From NCBI GenBank assembly GCA_008704415.1, contig VXIS01000204.1, positions 1-64,000 on the forward strand: DNA of 64,000 nucleotides, given 5' to 3'. The notes under the pieces are model-generated. The model searched no databases. It worked only from the letters and a program-made list of their open reading frames with translations, and was not told the origin of the DNA. Source of the stretch: Sphaerosporella brunnea. Lineage: Eukaryota > Ascomycota > Pezizomycetes > Pezizales > Pyronemataceae. The translations under genes and the position numbers were made by a program. Of the stretch, positions 1 to 9,666 are shown in pieces. The stretch's first letter is position 1. Each line of letters opens with the position of its first letter.

Positions 1-839
1 TTACAGTACCAGCATTCCATATCGGAGGTATCACAACTTTGCTGACAGCTATCGGTACTGGTATTTCCGGATTTCTGGTACGGTGTGCGACGGAAATTGT
101 TTCGATGCGGCGGTCGCAAAGCGGCAGACAAACCGTTTGGATTTCCAAGTGTATTAGCGGTGTTAGTTCCGGCACCTGCTTTAGCCTTTCGAGCTTCCAG
201 CTTCTTATCGTATTCGATTAATGTTTCGGTAACGATTGCGAGAGTTTGCTCCTTGACTGGCTTGTGAGTTATAATGTCGACGATATTCGAAAACTCTTCA
301 GGGAGGGTGGAAAGCAAATGATTTGTTAGAGTGTCGTCCGTAATTTGTTCCGGGGATCCAGCAAGCTCTTTGCGTGTTTCGCGCAGTTTTGAGATATATT
401 CCGAAATCGTCGAACTAGGTGTCATGCGAAGGGGATGGAAACGTCGTACAATTTCGATGCGTCCAGAACGGGTCTTGGAGGTATTGAGATGATCTTTCAG
501 GGTCTTCCACACGGCAACACAGTCTCCACGTGGAACGTCGTCGATCAGATTTCAAACGCTATCATCGCATGAAGTCGTGATCATAGCGTAGGCGCGACCG
601 GAACGGCGTCGAAAATCGCGAACAGCTTCACGCATTGTAGTATCGCGCATCGTAGCATCGCGAGCGGCCTCACGAGATCCTGCATTTGGCGCTTGTTTTC
701 TTCCTTTGACAATGTCTAAGGCATCTTCGGAAAGAAGAAAAGCTTCCATATCCCGCTTCCACGCATGATAGTTCGTTGCCGTAAGCATGTCGGTTGAGCC
801 ATATCTACAGGTATACTCAGCGGTGTTTTCGGAAGCCAT
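1..839 (-). pseudogene. copia-type Gag (UBN2-like), interrupted by a stop
   Basis: Gag would form the virus-like particle of a copia element. The N-terminus carries the typical pattern of this family, a start followed by a LTATNYHAWKRDMEAFL stretch (about residues 19-35). The frame stops at a TGA at 552-554 but continues in the same frame with convincing Gag sequence: WKTLKDHLNTSK, a conserved central helix region with IVRRFHPLRM, then an LPEEF motif. Near 90-130 the frame dissolves where a CCHC zinc knuckle would be expected: its cysteines and histidine are only visible if small indels are allowed. The Gag is therefore dead in at least two places. No protease, integrase or RT is visible before the window edge. 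The UBN2/copia assignment is confident; the activity is certainly lost. Confidence 0.7.
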
Positions 840-916
840 TTCTCGTTCGCGATGGGATTTAAAAATATCGATAGAGAGATAAAACGGTCGAAAATGCAGG
901 AAAAAGCGGTCAATCC

Positions 917-928
917 GGGCTCATAACC
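917..928 (-). promoter_or_regulatory. Primer-binding site of the copia element (half-tRNA-iMet type)
   Basis: The plus strand reads GGGCTCATAACC, which is the anticodon stem-loop of initiator tRNA-Met. On the element's own strand this is the complement, directly between the LTR edge (929) and gag (839). Drosophila copia is known to prime from the same internal part of tRNA-iMet rather than from its 3' end. A similar site, GGGCTAATAACC, lies at 37703-37714 in the second copia element. Confidence 0.55.
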
Positions 929-1170
929 TGTCAAAATAATGAGAGAATAAAGTTCGAGTTGCTTTCGCTTGACTATCTACAGCGGGGCACCTCGCCCATT
1001 AAATATCTAGTGAAAAACTTTTTCTTCCGCCATCCGCAAATTACCGAGGAAAAACATCCCAACGCTCCGCAAATTCCGTACGCTCCGTAGGTTCCACAAA
1101 TCCGAACCGAATCGGATTCCGTGACGTACCCAAAATTCTAACAACCTCCAACCCCACGAAAACTGATTAT

Positions 1171-3104
1171 TCCACATCCATGCCACCAGGCTGCCAGGTA
1201 AACCTTCCTTCTCAGCGCAAAGCTTTACAACAGCGCCCTTCAGCCACGAACGATTGGAAACTGTGCTGCGCTGGGCTTATGCCACTGTTTCGCGTGCCGA
1301 ACTCCATCAAAGCAGCATGCCTTCGGCAACCCTGGATTCTGCTGGATGATGCAGCTTCCAAGCAATGCAACAAGACGCTGACCGACGTTGACCAGGCGAT
1401 CCCGTGGCTGGCCCCTCAAACCTTCCAGTGGCACCTGCTCCACTATGTGCATCCAGTCGTCAGAAGGAAACTTTCGTGCGTGCCGGACGTTTTAGACACA
1501 TACAACAGACCAACAGGTCCACGTCATTGTTGGTTAACCGGGCGCGTCTCCGGGTTCACGTTCATGCTCCCTTTCTGGAATCACCAACCTTTGGCTGGTT
1601 CAAGGTTGATATCTCCCCCTTCCTTCCATCATGATCCCACGTAGTGACTTTCATCTGGATACGTGTGCTTCGTTTACAACTGTGGAGACAATCTTGTCGC
1701 TAGCAAAAGGTAGCGCTAGAGTTTGCGTCTGATTGAGTTGGTCATCTTCGTCAGGAGGAGGCATCTGATAGTTCATGAGACAATGAGATCGCAAGTTCAT
1801 TCCTTCTTGTATCTATCCCAATGCCACCTCCGATTCTAGCAGCAGTGTAGTGAGCCTGAAATAAAAAACACATCGACAAAACAATACGGAGGTATTTCAA
1901 ATCCATGGATGCACACAGAAGCACGTAACAACCGAAATAGCACTTGCGGCCACGGATGGGTGTCTCAGTCCAAAGCGTGGCACCGTGTACATGGCTGGCC
2001 GGGAGCATCAAAAGACGTCGACAATTTCTGAAAGCTCTCGATGCGAGAATTGCACGTTTATGCCCCCCCGATATCTTGGTAGTCAACGCAACCGGCGTCG
2101 AACCTTTTTCGTGGGGTTGGAGCCCCGCTGTGTAAGACAGCAATCTTGTGAAAACCAGAGAGCTATCGCTCTCTGACTGCTGTGGGACGACTGCCTCGGG
2201 AGTGTTGACGCAGTGCGGCTCAGCTGCTCAGCGCGCCTTGCTGAGGCCTTGAAGGTCTTTCTGCGATATACACTGGTGAATGGGTGATGCCGTGCGTATA
2301 GTTGCAACCTATCTGTACAGACGTAACATTCTGCCCCCGCACAAGCAACCCACACCTCCGCGTTTGCGGTTGTTCGCAAGGAACCACCGGTGATGGTAAG
2401 ACGATGAGCTGATAGGGGACCGCAGCGGCTTCTTGTCACCCTAAGGCAGCAGCCATGCGCATAGCGTCGGAGTGTGGCGGTGTGTTTTCCAGCGGCCATT
2501 GAGTTCACTCGACTGTTCCCTGGTCAATCAGGGTCGTGTTTGTTGAACAACCAAATTTGTGGAATAGTCTTGGGTACACCCAATGCAGCGTACCGGCCAA
2601 AAGATAGGTATCTTCTGAGTCGATTTGGATTGGTAAATAACTATCAATCTTCTAGGTAGGACCCGTCTGCATTTAGGTGCATAGTATCTGACGTGACCAT
2701 CTGGGACACGCGCCATGCGAAATACGGCGGAGCTCGTGACCTCGCACGTGCAGGGCGTGCGTTGTTGCCCGCCGAATGTGTGCGACTGGAGGTTCGTGCG
2801 CTCACAGGCCGATGCCGGCAGCACTGAGTTCAGGTTACCTTAGATTCTCGCACCCGGGTTTGTCAACGAAGTCGAGGTTGTGCGCATCGTGACAAGTGGT
2901 CACGTTTCGTGGCAGGTGCAATCCACGGCCATCAGCTCGGCCAACAATCCCGTCATGGTAGCTATACAGGGGCTACGATCGAAGTCCGCACGTCGGCCAC
3001 TGGTATGTTGTGTTCAACCGCGCGCTCGCAGACACGTCACGTACAAATTTGCAAAGTATTCTGGCCAACATTTTCGCATAAACTACTCAACACACACCCG
3101 TCTT
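1171..3104. other. No gene recognised
   Basis: Only short overlapping open frames without recognisable domains occur here on both strands, the longest about 150 codons at 1180-1644. Nothing in them looks like a conserved protein, and no terminal repeats were found. Confidence 0.4.
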
Positions 3105-3505
3105 CTACTCTGGAATAACCGCCTCAACCCAGTGCCCATACCCCTCGTCAAACCATACCCCGCGAAGGTCCAGCTGTGGTCTTGTGTCAGCGTGCAACTT
3201 TACACAGCAGGGATTCCTACCTCTTCGATCCTCGAAACCATCGTAAGCGCGTTGCCGTGTTCGTCGTTAAACCCAATGCCCTCAGCGGCAACCCCGAGCT
3301 TCTCAGCGACTGCCTCCGCCAGGTAGCTCAACGGTCGGTCGGACAAGACGCGAAAGTGCAGCGGGCTCTCTGGTTTGCCTGGCGTCAGTCTAGCCCTGGA
3401 TGTGCGCGGGAAGGGCCACTTACGGTGTCCGGGTATCGACACCACCATCAGGAGCCGTTGCAGGACCGTAACCGTGCCGGGTCGGATTGGGTAGTCGGTT
3501 GACAT
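3105..3505 (-). CDS. Small possible spliced gene of unknown function
   Basis: I do not recognise the family. The frame opens with ATG at 3505 (context CAACC ATG) and contains a good fungal intron at 3423-3379: 45 bp, GTAAGT donor, CTGAC branch site, CAG acceptor. Because 45 is a multiple of three, the frame stays open either way. The spliced protein has a well-formed stretch HFRVLSDRPLSYLAEAVAEK followed by a segment rich in alternating hydrophobic residues (GIGFNDEHGNALTMVSRIEE), which could be a ubiquitin-like or other small alpha/beta fold. A TAA at 3202-3200 ends this frame, but the next frame continues with LDLRGVWFDEGYGHWVEAV and stops at 3105. So either there is a one-base frameshift, a very small second intron, or the gene ends at 3200. 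Function unknown; reality of the gene moderate. Confidence 0.35.
3379..3423 (-). other. Predicted 45-bp intron in the small gene
   Basis: Donor GTAAGT at 3423-3418, CTGAC about 10 nt before the acceptor, CAG ending at 3379. The length fits short basidiomycete introns. Confidence 0.4.
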
Positions 3506-3519
3506 GGTTGTTGCGGTTG

Positions 3520-5431
3520 TGGAGTGATGCCATGGGGCGCGGACAAATGCTGGTTTAAACAGCTGCTGAATTCGACGCAACTCGAAGCGTGTGCGCTACG
3601 TGAACGCGGTGCGGGATCGAGTTGTTCGTGCGTGGCAGGATGGTCGTGAACGTCTCAAGATGCGCGCATATTGTTGGCTTAAGTGCCGAATGCCGTGACA
3701 GGGCCACACCACCCGGCATGTCGCAATAAACTGAACTTGTCCAAGCATAGCCGCCGCGCCGCCGCTTGGTCTGGGTGCCATCCGTGCATAGACAGCCCGA
3801 TTGTTTAGAGCCGCCGAAACGTGACCCGAAACACGCAAACTTTGTGAGCCCGCGTGGACATCACACAAACCGTGGCCTGTCGGTACCCATGATACCCAAA
3901 GATTGCCTTCGGCAGTCTAGAATTACACTGTATTGCGGAATCGAGTTTGTGGAGTTGACGTTTGCCAGCCGGATGTGAATGTCGCAATTATAGAGGCTAA
4001 ATATCGTCCTTCGTTACTGCTGCGATGTGGCTGGCACATTGGACGCACCAATCGCACCAAGCCAGCCCCATGCCATCAATGAAAGTGTGGTGCGGTCACA
4101 AATCCTCCGGATTCAACCTTCACTACATTGCGGCCAGATAGTCTCATTTATCGATGCGCAGCTGCAAAGATTTTGTAATCTTGAATCATAATTATTTTGA
4201 TACCTGATCCCGTTTCTGTTTTTTTAGAGGTTTCCTCAGTTAACAGAACCAACCAGTCTCGCGTTGAACGTTGTTTTCGGTGCGGTCAACCTAATATCGC
4301 ACCTTGATCTGCATATGAAGCCGCAGGTAGTGACCTCCAAAGTTAGGTGGTGTTCTTACGGTCAATTCGTTTCCTTTGCCCACATGTTATCTAGCTAACG
4401 CCTACAAGTGACGGAACACAGAATGATAACCGAAGTAGAAAAAGAATGTCGCCTCATGTTCCTTGGCTATCCGGAACTGTGCGTTCTGAAACCCGAAACC
4501 ATCGGTGTTAACAGCTATCCCCCCCCCCACCCGCTCTCGAGCGTCGGGTAGAGCTAGCAACTGATGGTGTTTTAACTGCGTGTAATGTCTTTGCATTGTG
4601 TGTGTTGCGATACGTTGTGTTCCCAGTACCCTGGTAACGCTTTTGTCCGCTGCGTGACTACACTGCCTGTACCGGAGCCGTCTGGCATTTCTAACTGTAT
4701 GCAAAGCCCGGGGGACATTTATTACTGCTAGGGTTTACGTTGCTGGCCCATGTTTTGTTCTGCCATCGAACACTTTCTTTCTACATGCTTTACTGGAACG
4801 CATTGTTCTTGAAGGTTCTCTACCATCCCAGCCATGGCTCTCTCTTGGCGCTGGCTATCGAGAACGGTGGCAATATGCGCTGACACTGTGCCACTAGGTG
4901 CTCTGCGTTATAACAGCATCACACAGGCCAATCTACCCGGCCACAGTATACAAGCATCTGCAGGTGCCGCCATGCACCGGCTGACGGGCGTGATATGGAA
5001 GCGGCATCTTTTCTAGAACCGCCCGCATGCGCTTGAAACCATAAAATGGAGAACTTCCCTTCAGTCTATCGGTGTTGGATACAAAGTGGGGAATTTCGGG
5101 ATAGAAGCGCAATAGGAGGGGTGGCTTGACCGATAATCCCACGGTTTCTAACCCTTTGAGCTCTTGGTGGGCCGCAAGTGACATGGAAGATGACCGTCAG
5201 ACAGTTTTGCAACTTGGCCGTGAACCGGCACGGCGCCGGGAAATTTAGCGCACGCCCGGCGGTCTGCCTGCTTGTAACGGGCCGCTGTGGGGGGAATCGT
5301 TAGATAGGGCCCCCCACCCCCCTATCTATCCGCCGGATCCAATGATCCATGATATCAAAAGCGAACCGTCCTTTGCCGGAAATCATTCCTCAGCAAGTGA
5401 AACGCCATACATTCTTCCCGCCCCCTGAAAC
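3520..5431. other. No gene recognised; C-run and GC hairpin
   Basis: There are only short shadow frames. A run of ten C residues lies near 4511-4520, and a perfect short inverted repeat (AGATAGGG ... CCCTATCT) around a C-rich loop lies near 5312-5338. No transposon ends were found. Confidence 0.4.
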
Positions 5432-5444
5432 TTGTGAGATCGGA
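5432..5444. repeat. Target-site duplication, left copy (LINE 1)
   Basis: TTGTGAGATCGGA is identical to 12035-12047 and lies directly against the poly(T) that marks the LINE 3' end. Confidence 0.9.
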
Positions 5445-5456
5445 TTTTTTTTTTTT
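5445..5456 (-). other. Poly(A) tail of LINE 1
   Basis: Twelve T residues on the plus strand directly next to the left TSD, followed by GTTTTAATCAT, a sequence shared by the tails of the LINE fragments at 46.4 and 55.6 kb. Confidence 0.9.
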
Positions 5457-5476
5457 GTTTTAATCATCCTGTATTC

Positions 5477-5490
5477 GGCCGCTTGCGGCC
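5477..5490 (-). ncRNA. Conserved hairpin in the LINE 3' UTR
   Basis: On the element strand it reads GGCCGCAAGCGGCC, a GC stem closed by a tiny loop, about 20 nt before the poly(A). The same structure is at 28088-28101, 42647-42660, 46458-46471 and 55580-55593. Changes in the other copies keep the pairing, which suggests the RNA fold is used, perhaps for recognition by the element's own reverse transcriptase; that role is inferred. Confidence 0.7.
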
Positions 5491-5648
5491 ATGACATGGG
5501 GCTATGTACATAAATCTACCCTTGGACCTCAGGTGTCCACAGACGGGCGTGATTTAACGGACGCACCAAGGAAACTCGTGTCTGGTAAGTAGGACAAAGG
5601 GAAGACGAAAGGAGAGGTAACCAAAAGGAAAAGGTGAAAGGATGCTAA

Positions 5649-8600
5649 TCATACTTGTGGCCTTTCTGGCCACTTGCCTACATGCGTGCTAGCCAAGAAG
5701 CCCAGGACGGCTTCAGTACATCTTGCGTCTGCCAGGACTCTGGCCACAGGGGTGGAGGTTCTCTTCCATCCCTCCTTGTCTCCTACTTTCGTCGCCAGAC
5801 CTATAGCCCTCCATAGGACATCCTGCTCTTTCTGCCACTTGGCGCACCTCTTCATGAGGTGTTCCCTGGTCTGTTTGGGGGCTTTGCGGCACCACCAACA
5901 TCTGTCGTCCATCCGACGGCCTGTCCACATCAGGTATGGGACTGTGGGTGCCTTATTGAGACGGAGCTGGAAGTACCGGGACGCCAGAGCCTTCGGGGCC
6001 TTAGCCGCAGTTTTGTCCCATTTCGCCTTTCGTTTGTAGTAGGCTTTGGCCTTGATCTGTCGGCTAAGCCATGCATTCCTATCCTTGGATCTGGCGTCGG
6101 TAACTAGACGCCCGATGTGTGCCAGTGATGTGACCGTGATCGTGTGTGGTCTGTCCAGCCGATCTCTCGCAGCGGCTTTGGCGGCCTGGTCAGCCATCTC
6201 GTTGCCGGGGATGCCTTTATGTCCTGGCACCCATCTGTATTCGGTGGTCCATCCGAGCAGAAGCAGTTCGGTTTCAGCTCGGCGGATATGTGGTAGCAGC
6301 CATTGGCCTGCCCCTGGGTCGCCGTGTCTCAGACGCTTGAGAGCCGCCTGAGCGTCCACAAAGATGTAGACAGTGCCCGACGCGTCCGGAGGGGTCTCTT
6401 GTCGGAGTCGGGACCTGACGTGGGTGCTTCGTGATGCCAACTCTAGGCCAGCCGCGATGCCAAAGAGCTCTGCATCGTAGGCTTCCTTATTGTCGCCTAT
6501 GTAGCCACTGTTTCGGCACCATTCTTTGATGGTCATGCTGGTACGTGCGACTGCGCCGAAGCCACAGTGGCCGTCTTCTAAGCGTGATCCGTCCGAGTAG
6601 ATCGACATGTGATTCTCTGTGGGCTGTTCAAGTGACGCAGCCGTCAGGGCAGCCGTGGTTTCGTCTTCCTCGATGATGACGTGGCCCGTGGGATGTCGGA
6701 GACCTGGTCGGGTAGGCTCTATAATCGTTGGGCGTCCAGGGATCTCCATTGCAAGCTTGCCCATGATGTTTGTCGGTTGGATTTTTGGCGCGCCTTCGCC
6801 AAAGGCATTGCCGGATACAAACCGAAGCAGGTTGTTGGTGGACTTAACTTCTGGTTGCTGGTTACCGTCCGCGTTCTTGACTGCAGCGTTTCGGAGGCGG
6901 TGGCCAGCTGGGTTGTTGTCTGGCGTCGCGGCCAAGCGGGCTGCAAAGCGTCTGCGTCTGTGTCGAAGGACTGTCTCCGCGTCTGTGAGTCCGGCTTCGC
7001 AGATGAGGGGGCCGATGGCTGAAGTTGGTAGGGCGCCCAGCACTGATCTGGCCTGTCTGTTGAACAGCTTCTGGATGTCGGCGGCGCGCTCTCTCTGGCC
7101 GTCAAACCACAGCTCGGTTCCATACAGAGCGACAGATTGCACTGCTGCAATCTGAATGCGTCGTACGTTCTCTGTGCACAGCCCCAGCTTTCCCGTCAGG
7201 GATCGGATTCTGGCTTCTGCAGCTCTGGCCTTGCCCAGTCTGACGTTGTGGTGGTGTTGAAGGGTCAGTTTGGAGTCCAGAAAGACCCCAAGCCAGCGTG
7301 TCGCGTGCTTGTTGTAGGGTATCGGTGTACCGGCAACTGTGACTTTAATGTCAGGCAGCCTCCACTTCCGCGTTAATAGGATGGCTTCGGTTTTTGCCAC
7401 GTCGAAGGCCACTGCGTTCGCGTCTGCCCACCGCAGGCTGGCCGCTGCGCACCGGTTCAGTGTACCTGTGATGTCTGCTACTGTGTCCCCCGTAGCTACC
7501 CATGCGATATCATCTGCGTAGGAGAGTGCAAAGGTTCCTTGGACGGCCTTCTCCACCTCAGGAAAGAGACCAGACAGGTATATTGCGAAGAGGATGGGCG
7601 AGATCGGGGATCCTTGTGGCAGGCCTGTTTTGATTGCAGCTGTTTCACTGAGTTGTCCTTCGACCTTCATCTGGATCTGTCTGTTTTCCATGAAGGAGGC
7701 GGTCCATTTGATCAGGCTGTGTGGCGCTCCTAGCTTAATGAGTCTGCGGATGAGCACAGCCTTTGACACGTGGTCGAAGGCTCCTTTGACGTCCATTAGT
7801 AGGGTACCGACAATGCGTTTCTCCTGCCAAGCTTCCTGGGCATGATCCATCAAGATTGCTACAGCATCTACAGCCGCTCTGCCGCGTCTGCTGCCGAATT
7901 GGCCTTCGTGTAGCCAGCCGCCTGCTTCTGCGGCTTGTGTCAGCCTGCCTGTGACCACCCCTTCGACCACCTTGCCTAGGCAGCATAGAAGAGATATGAC
8001 GCGGTGGGATCGTGCTTTAGAGTAGTCGTCCTTGCCAGGTTTGGGTATGACGACACCGGTGGCCTGACGCCAAGGCAGCGGTTGGTAACCTTGCCACACG
8101 CACGCGCGTACGAGGCTTGTGATCCTGGCGGGGTCCCATCTGTAGACGAGCCTGACTGCTGGGGGGCCCAGTCTGTCTGGTCCAGCCGCTGAGCGGGAGG
8201 CTTGCGCATAGCATGCCCTGTTCGACCTCCTCGTCTGAGACGTGTGTGTCATTGATTAGTTTGTCAAGCTCCCGTGGTGACCAGTCGTCTGGCGGAGGCT
8301 CTGGAAAGGCTTGTCGGGCCATCATGTCGCTCTTTTCCCTGGTGGTGGTGGCGATCAGGCCATCTTGGCCCATGAGTATCCCTCCCCCGGCCATTGTCGG
8401 GGTGCCGTTGGTGTATCTCAGTGCTTTCCAGGTGTCTTCTGGTCCAGCGTTCTGGAGGAAGGAGGCCCAATGCTCTCGCTTTGCCTTCCTGATGGCACTT
8501 CTCAGTGCTCTTCGTGCGTTTTTGACGGCCTGGCGGGATGTGCCTTGGCGTCTGCGGAGGGATCGTTTGACAGCGCTGAGCACCCGGCGCAACTCGTCGA

Positions 8601-9516
8601 TGTCTGAATTCCACCAGCGCTTGGAGCGTGCGCATAACCGCAGTGGTTTGGCGTGTTGCTGGAGGACTGTGGTGATGGCTGTGGAAATCCATGTGGCTTC
8701 CTGGTTGAGCGCTGTTGTCGAGGAGTCAAGCTGAGTGATTGGCCTGAGTGCAGCTAGTTTTCCCCACGTGGATTCGGCTTCCTTTAGTTGCTTTTCCGTC
8801 ATGCCATTGATGTCCCAGCCAGTGACTTCGTTGCTGGTTTGGTTGGAAAGATGGGGGTTTCCTTCGAGGCATGACCACGCTAATAGCTGGTGGTCGGAAC
8901 CAGTCTCGAGCTCAGGCAGACCCGCGGCCCAGTTGTTAATAGTGATGCCGCTCGACATGGTGAGGTCTAGGATAGCTGGTTGGGCTCCTCGATCACAGGT
9001 GGGGGTATCGTCGTTCCATATGGTTAGCTCATGGCGGTCAATGAGCGCCTCGAGCCAAGCGTTGTTGCGGTTGGATTGGCAAGTGGGGTCCCATCGTACG
9101 CTGTGTGCATTGAAGTCACCCGCTAGGATGACTTTGTCTGTGTTCATGATGGCTGTCCAGTTTTCCAGCCGGCTGGGTCGTTGGCTGGTGAAAGCATCGT
9201 TGACAACGTTCAGCTTGAATTGATCATATACGTTGATAATGCGGCATTGCGCGCCGGATGGCGCTGTCGCGTCGATGACCATTACATCGCCGGCATTGGA
9301 TACCAGCTCGGAGCGGACGGTGAAGTTGGTCTTAGAGTCGATGCGTACGGCGGCCCAGGTTCTGCCTGAACCGTATATCCGGAAGGCCTGGTGCGATATG
9401 CGGTAGCTCGGAGGTTCTTGTATAAGCACTAGATCTGTCTTGGTGCGGACTGCGATTTCTAAACAGGCCTGTAGAACTGGTCCAGACCTGTTAACGTTGT
9501 GTTGAATGCAGCGCAT
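5649..9516 (-). pseudogene. LINE ORF2: APE endonuclease, reverse transcriptase, RNase H
   Basis: ORF2 nicks the target and copies the RNA into DNA. It starts at ATG 9516 (MRCIQHNVN). The endonuclease part shows the APE residues in order: N7, E34 (LIQEPP), the GDFNAH motif and a GSDH motif. The RT part has GLPQGSP and the catalytic YADD near 7510-7521. RNase H follows with IYSDGSR, DAELFG, IFVDAQAA and GNEMAD, so all four acidic residues are present, and a C-terminal CWWC...H...C zinc motif. The protein ends at 5649 with LASTHVGKWPERPQV. The frame changes between about 8188 and 8225: the endonuclease frame runs 9516-8017 and the RT frame 8252-5649, with the conserved RSAAGPDRLGPP stretch in the second frame. 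One indel thus separates endonuclease from RT. The start codon overlaps the preceding stop as TAATG. Confidence 0.88.
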
Positions 9517-9518
9517 TA
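9514..9518 (-). promoter_or_regulatory. TAATG stop-start overlap before ORF2
   Basis: On the minus strand the frame that runs 9767-9516 ends with TAA (9518-9516), and the A is also the first base of the ORF2 ATG (9516-9514). Such overlaps are known to let ribosomes terminate and restart in some LINEs and mycoviruses. Coupling is inferred from position only. Confidence 0.5.
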
Positions 9519-9666
9519 TAATTCTTCTGCCTCCGGCGTGGCCGGGACTGACTGTGCGGGTGCTGGCAGGTCTGACGCATCGGTCATGGCGTCGTCTGTG
9601 TCGGAGTCTGGGACATCAGCGGGGCTAGGGGCAGCCGGTCGGGAGATAAGTCGAGGCCGTGGGGTG

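Larger units (their letters stand above)
1..1170 (-). mobile_element. 5' part of a decayed Ty1/copia LTR retrotransposon
   Basis: Read on the minus strand, the order is LTR, primer-binding site, gag, with pol presumably beyond the left edge of the window. The gag reading frame starts at 839. A primer-binding site matching the tRNA-iMet anticodon arm lies at 917-928, and sequence from 929 rightwards begins with TG, as expected for an LTR end. The far LTR end was not located; 1170 is a guess, because no second LTR is in the window to compare with. The element is broken by a nonsense codon and by decay in the zinc-knuckle region of gag. Confidence 0.65.
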
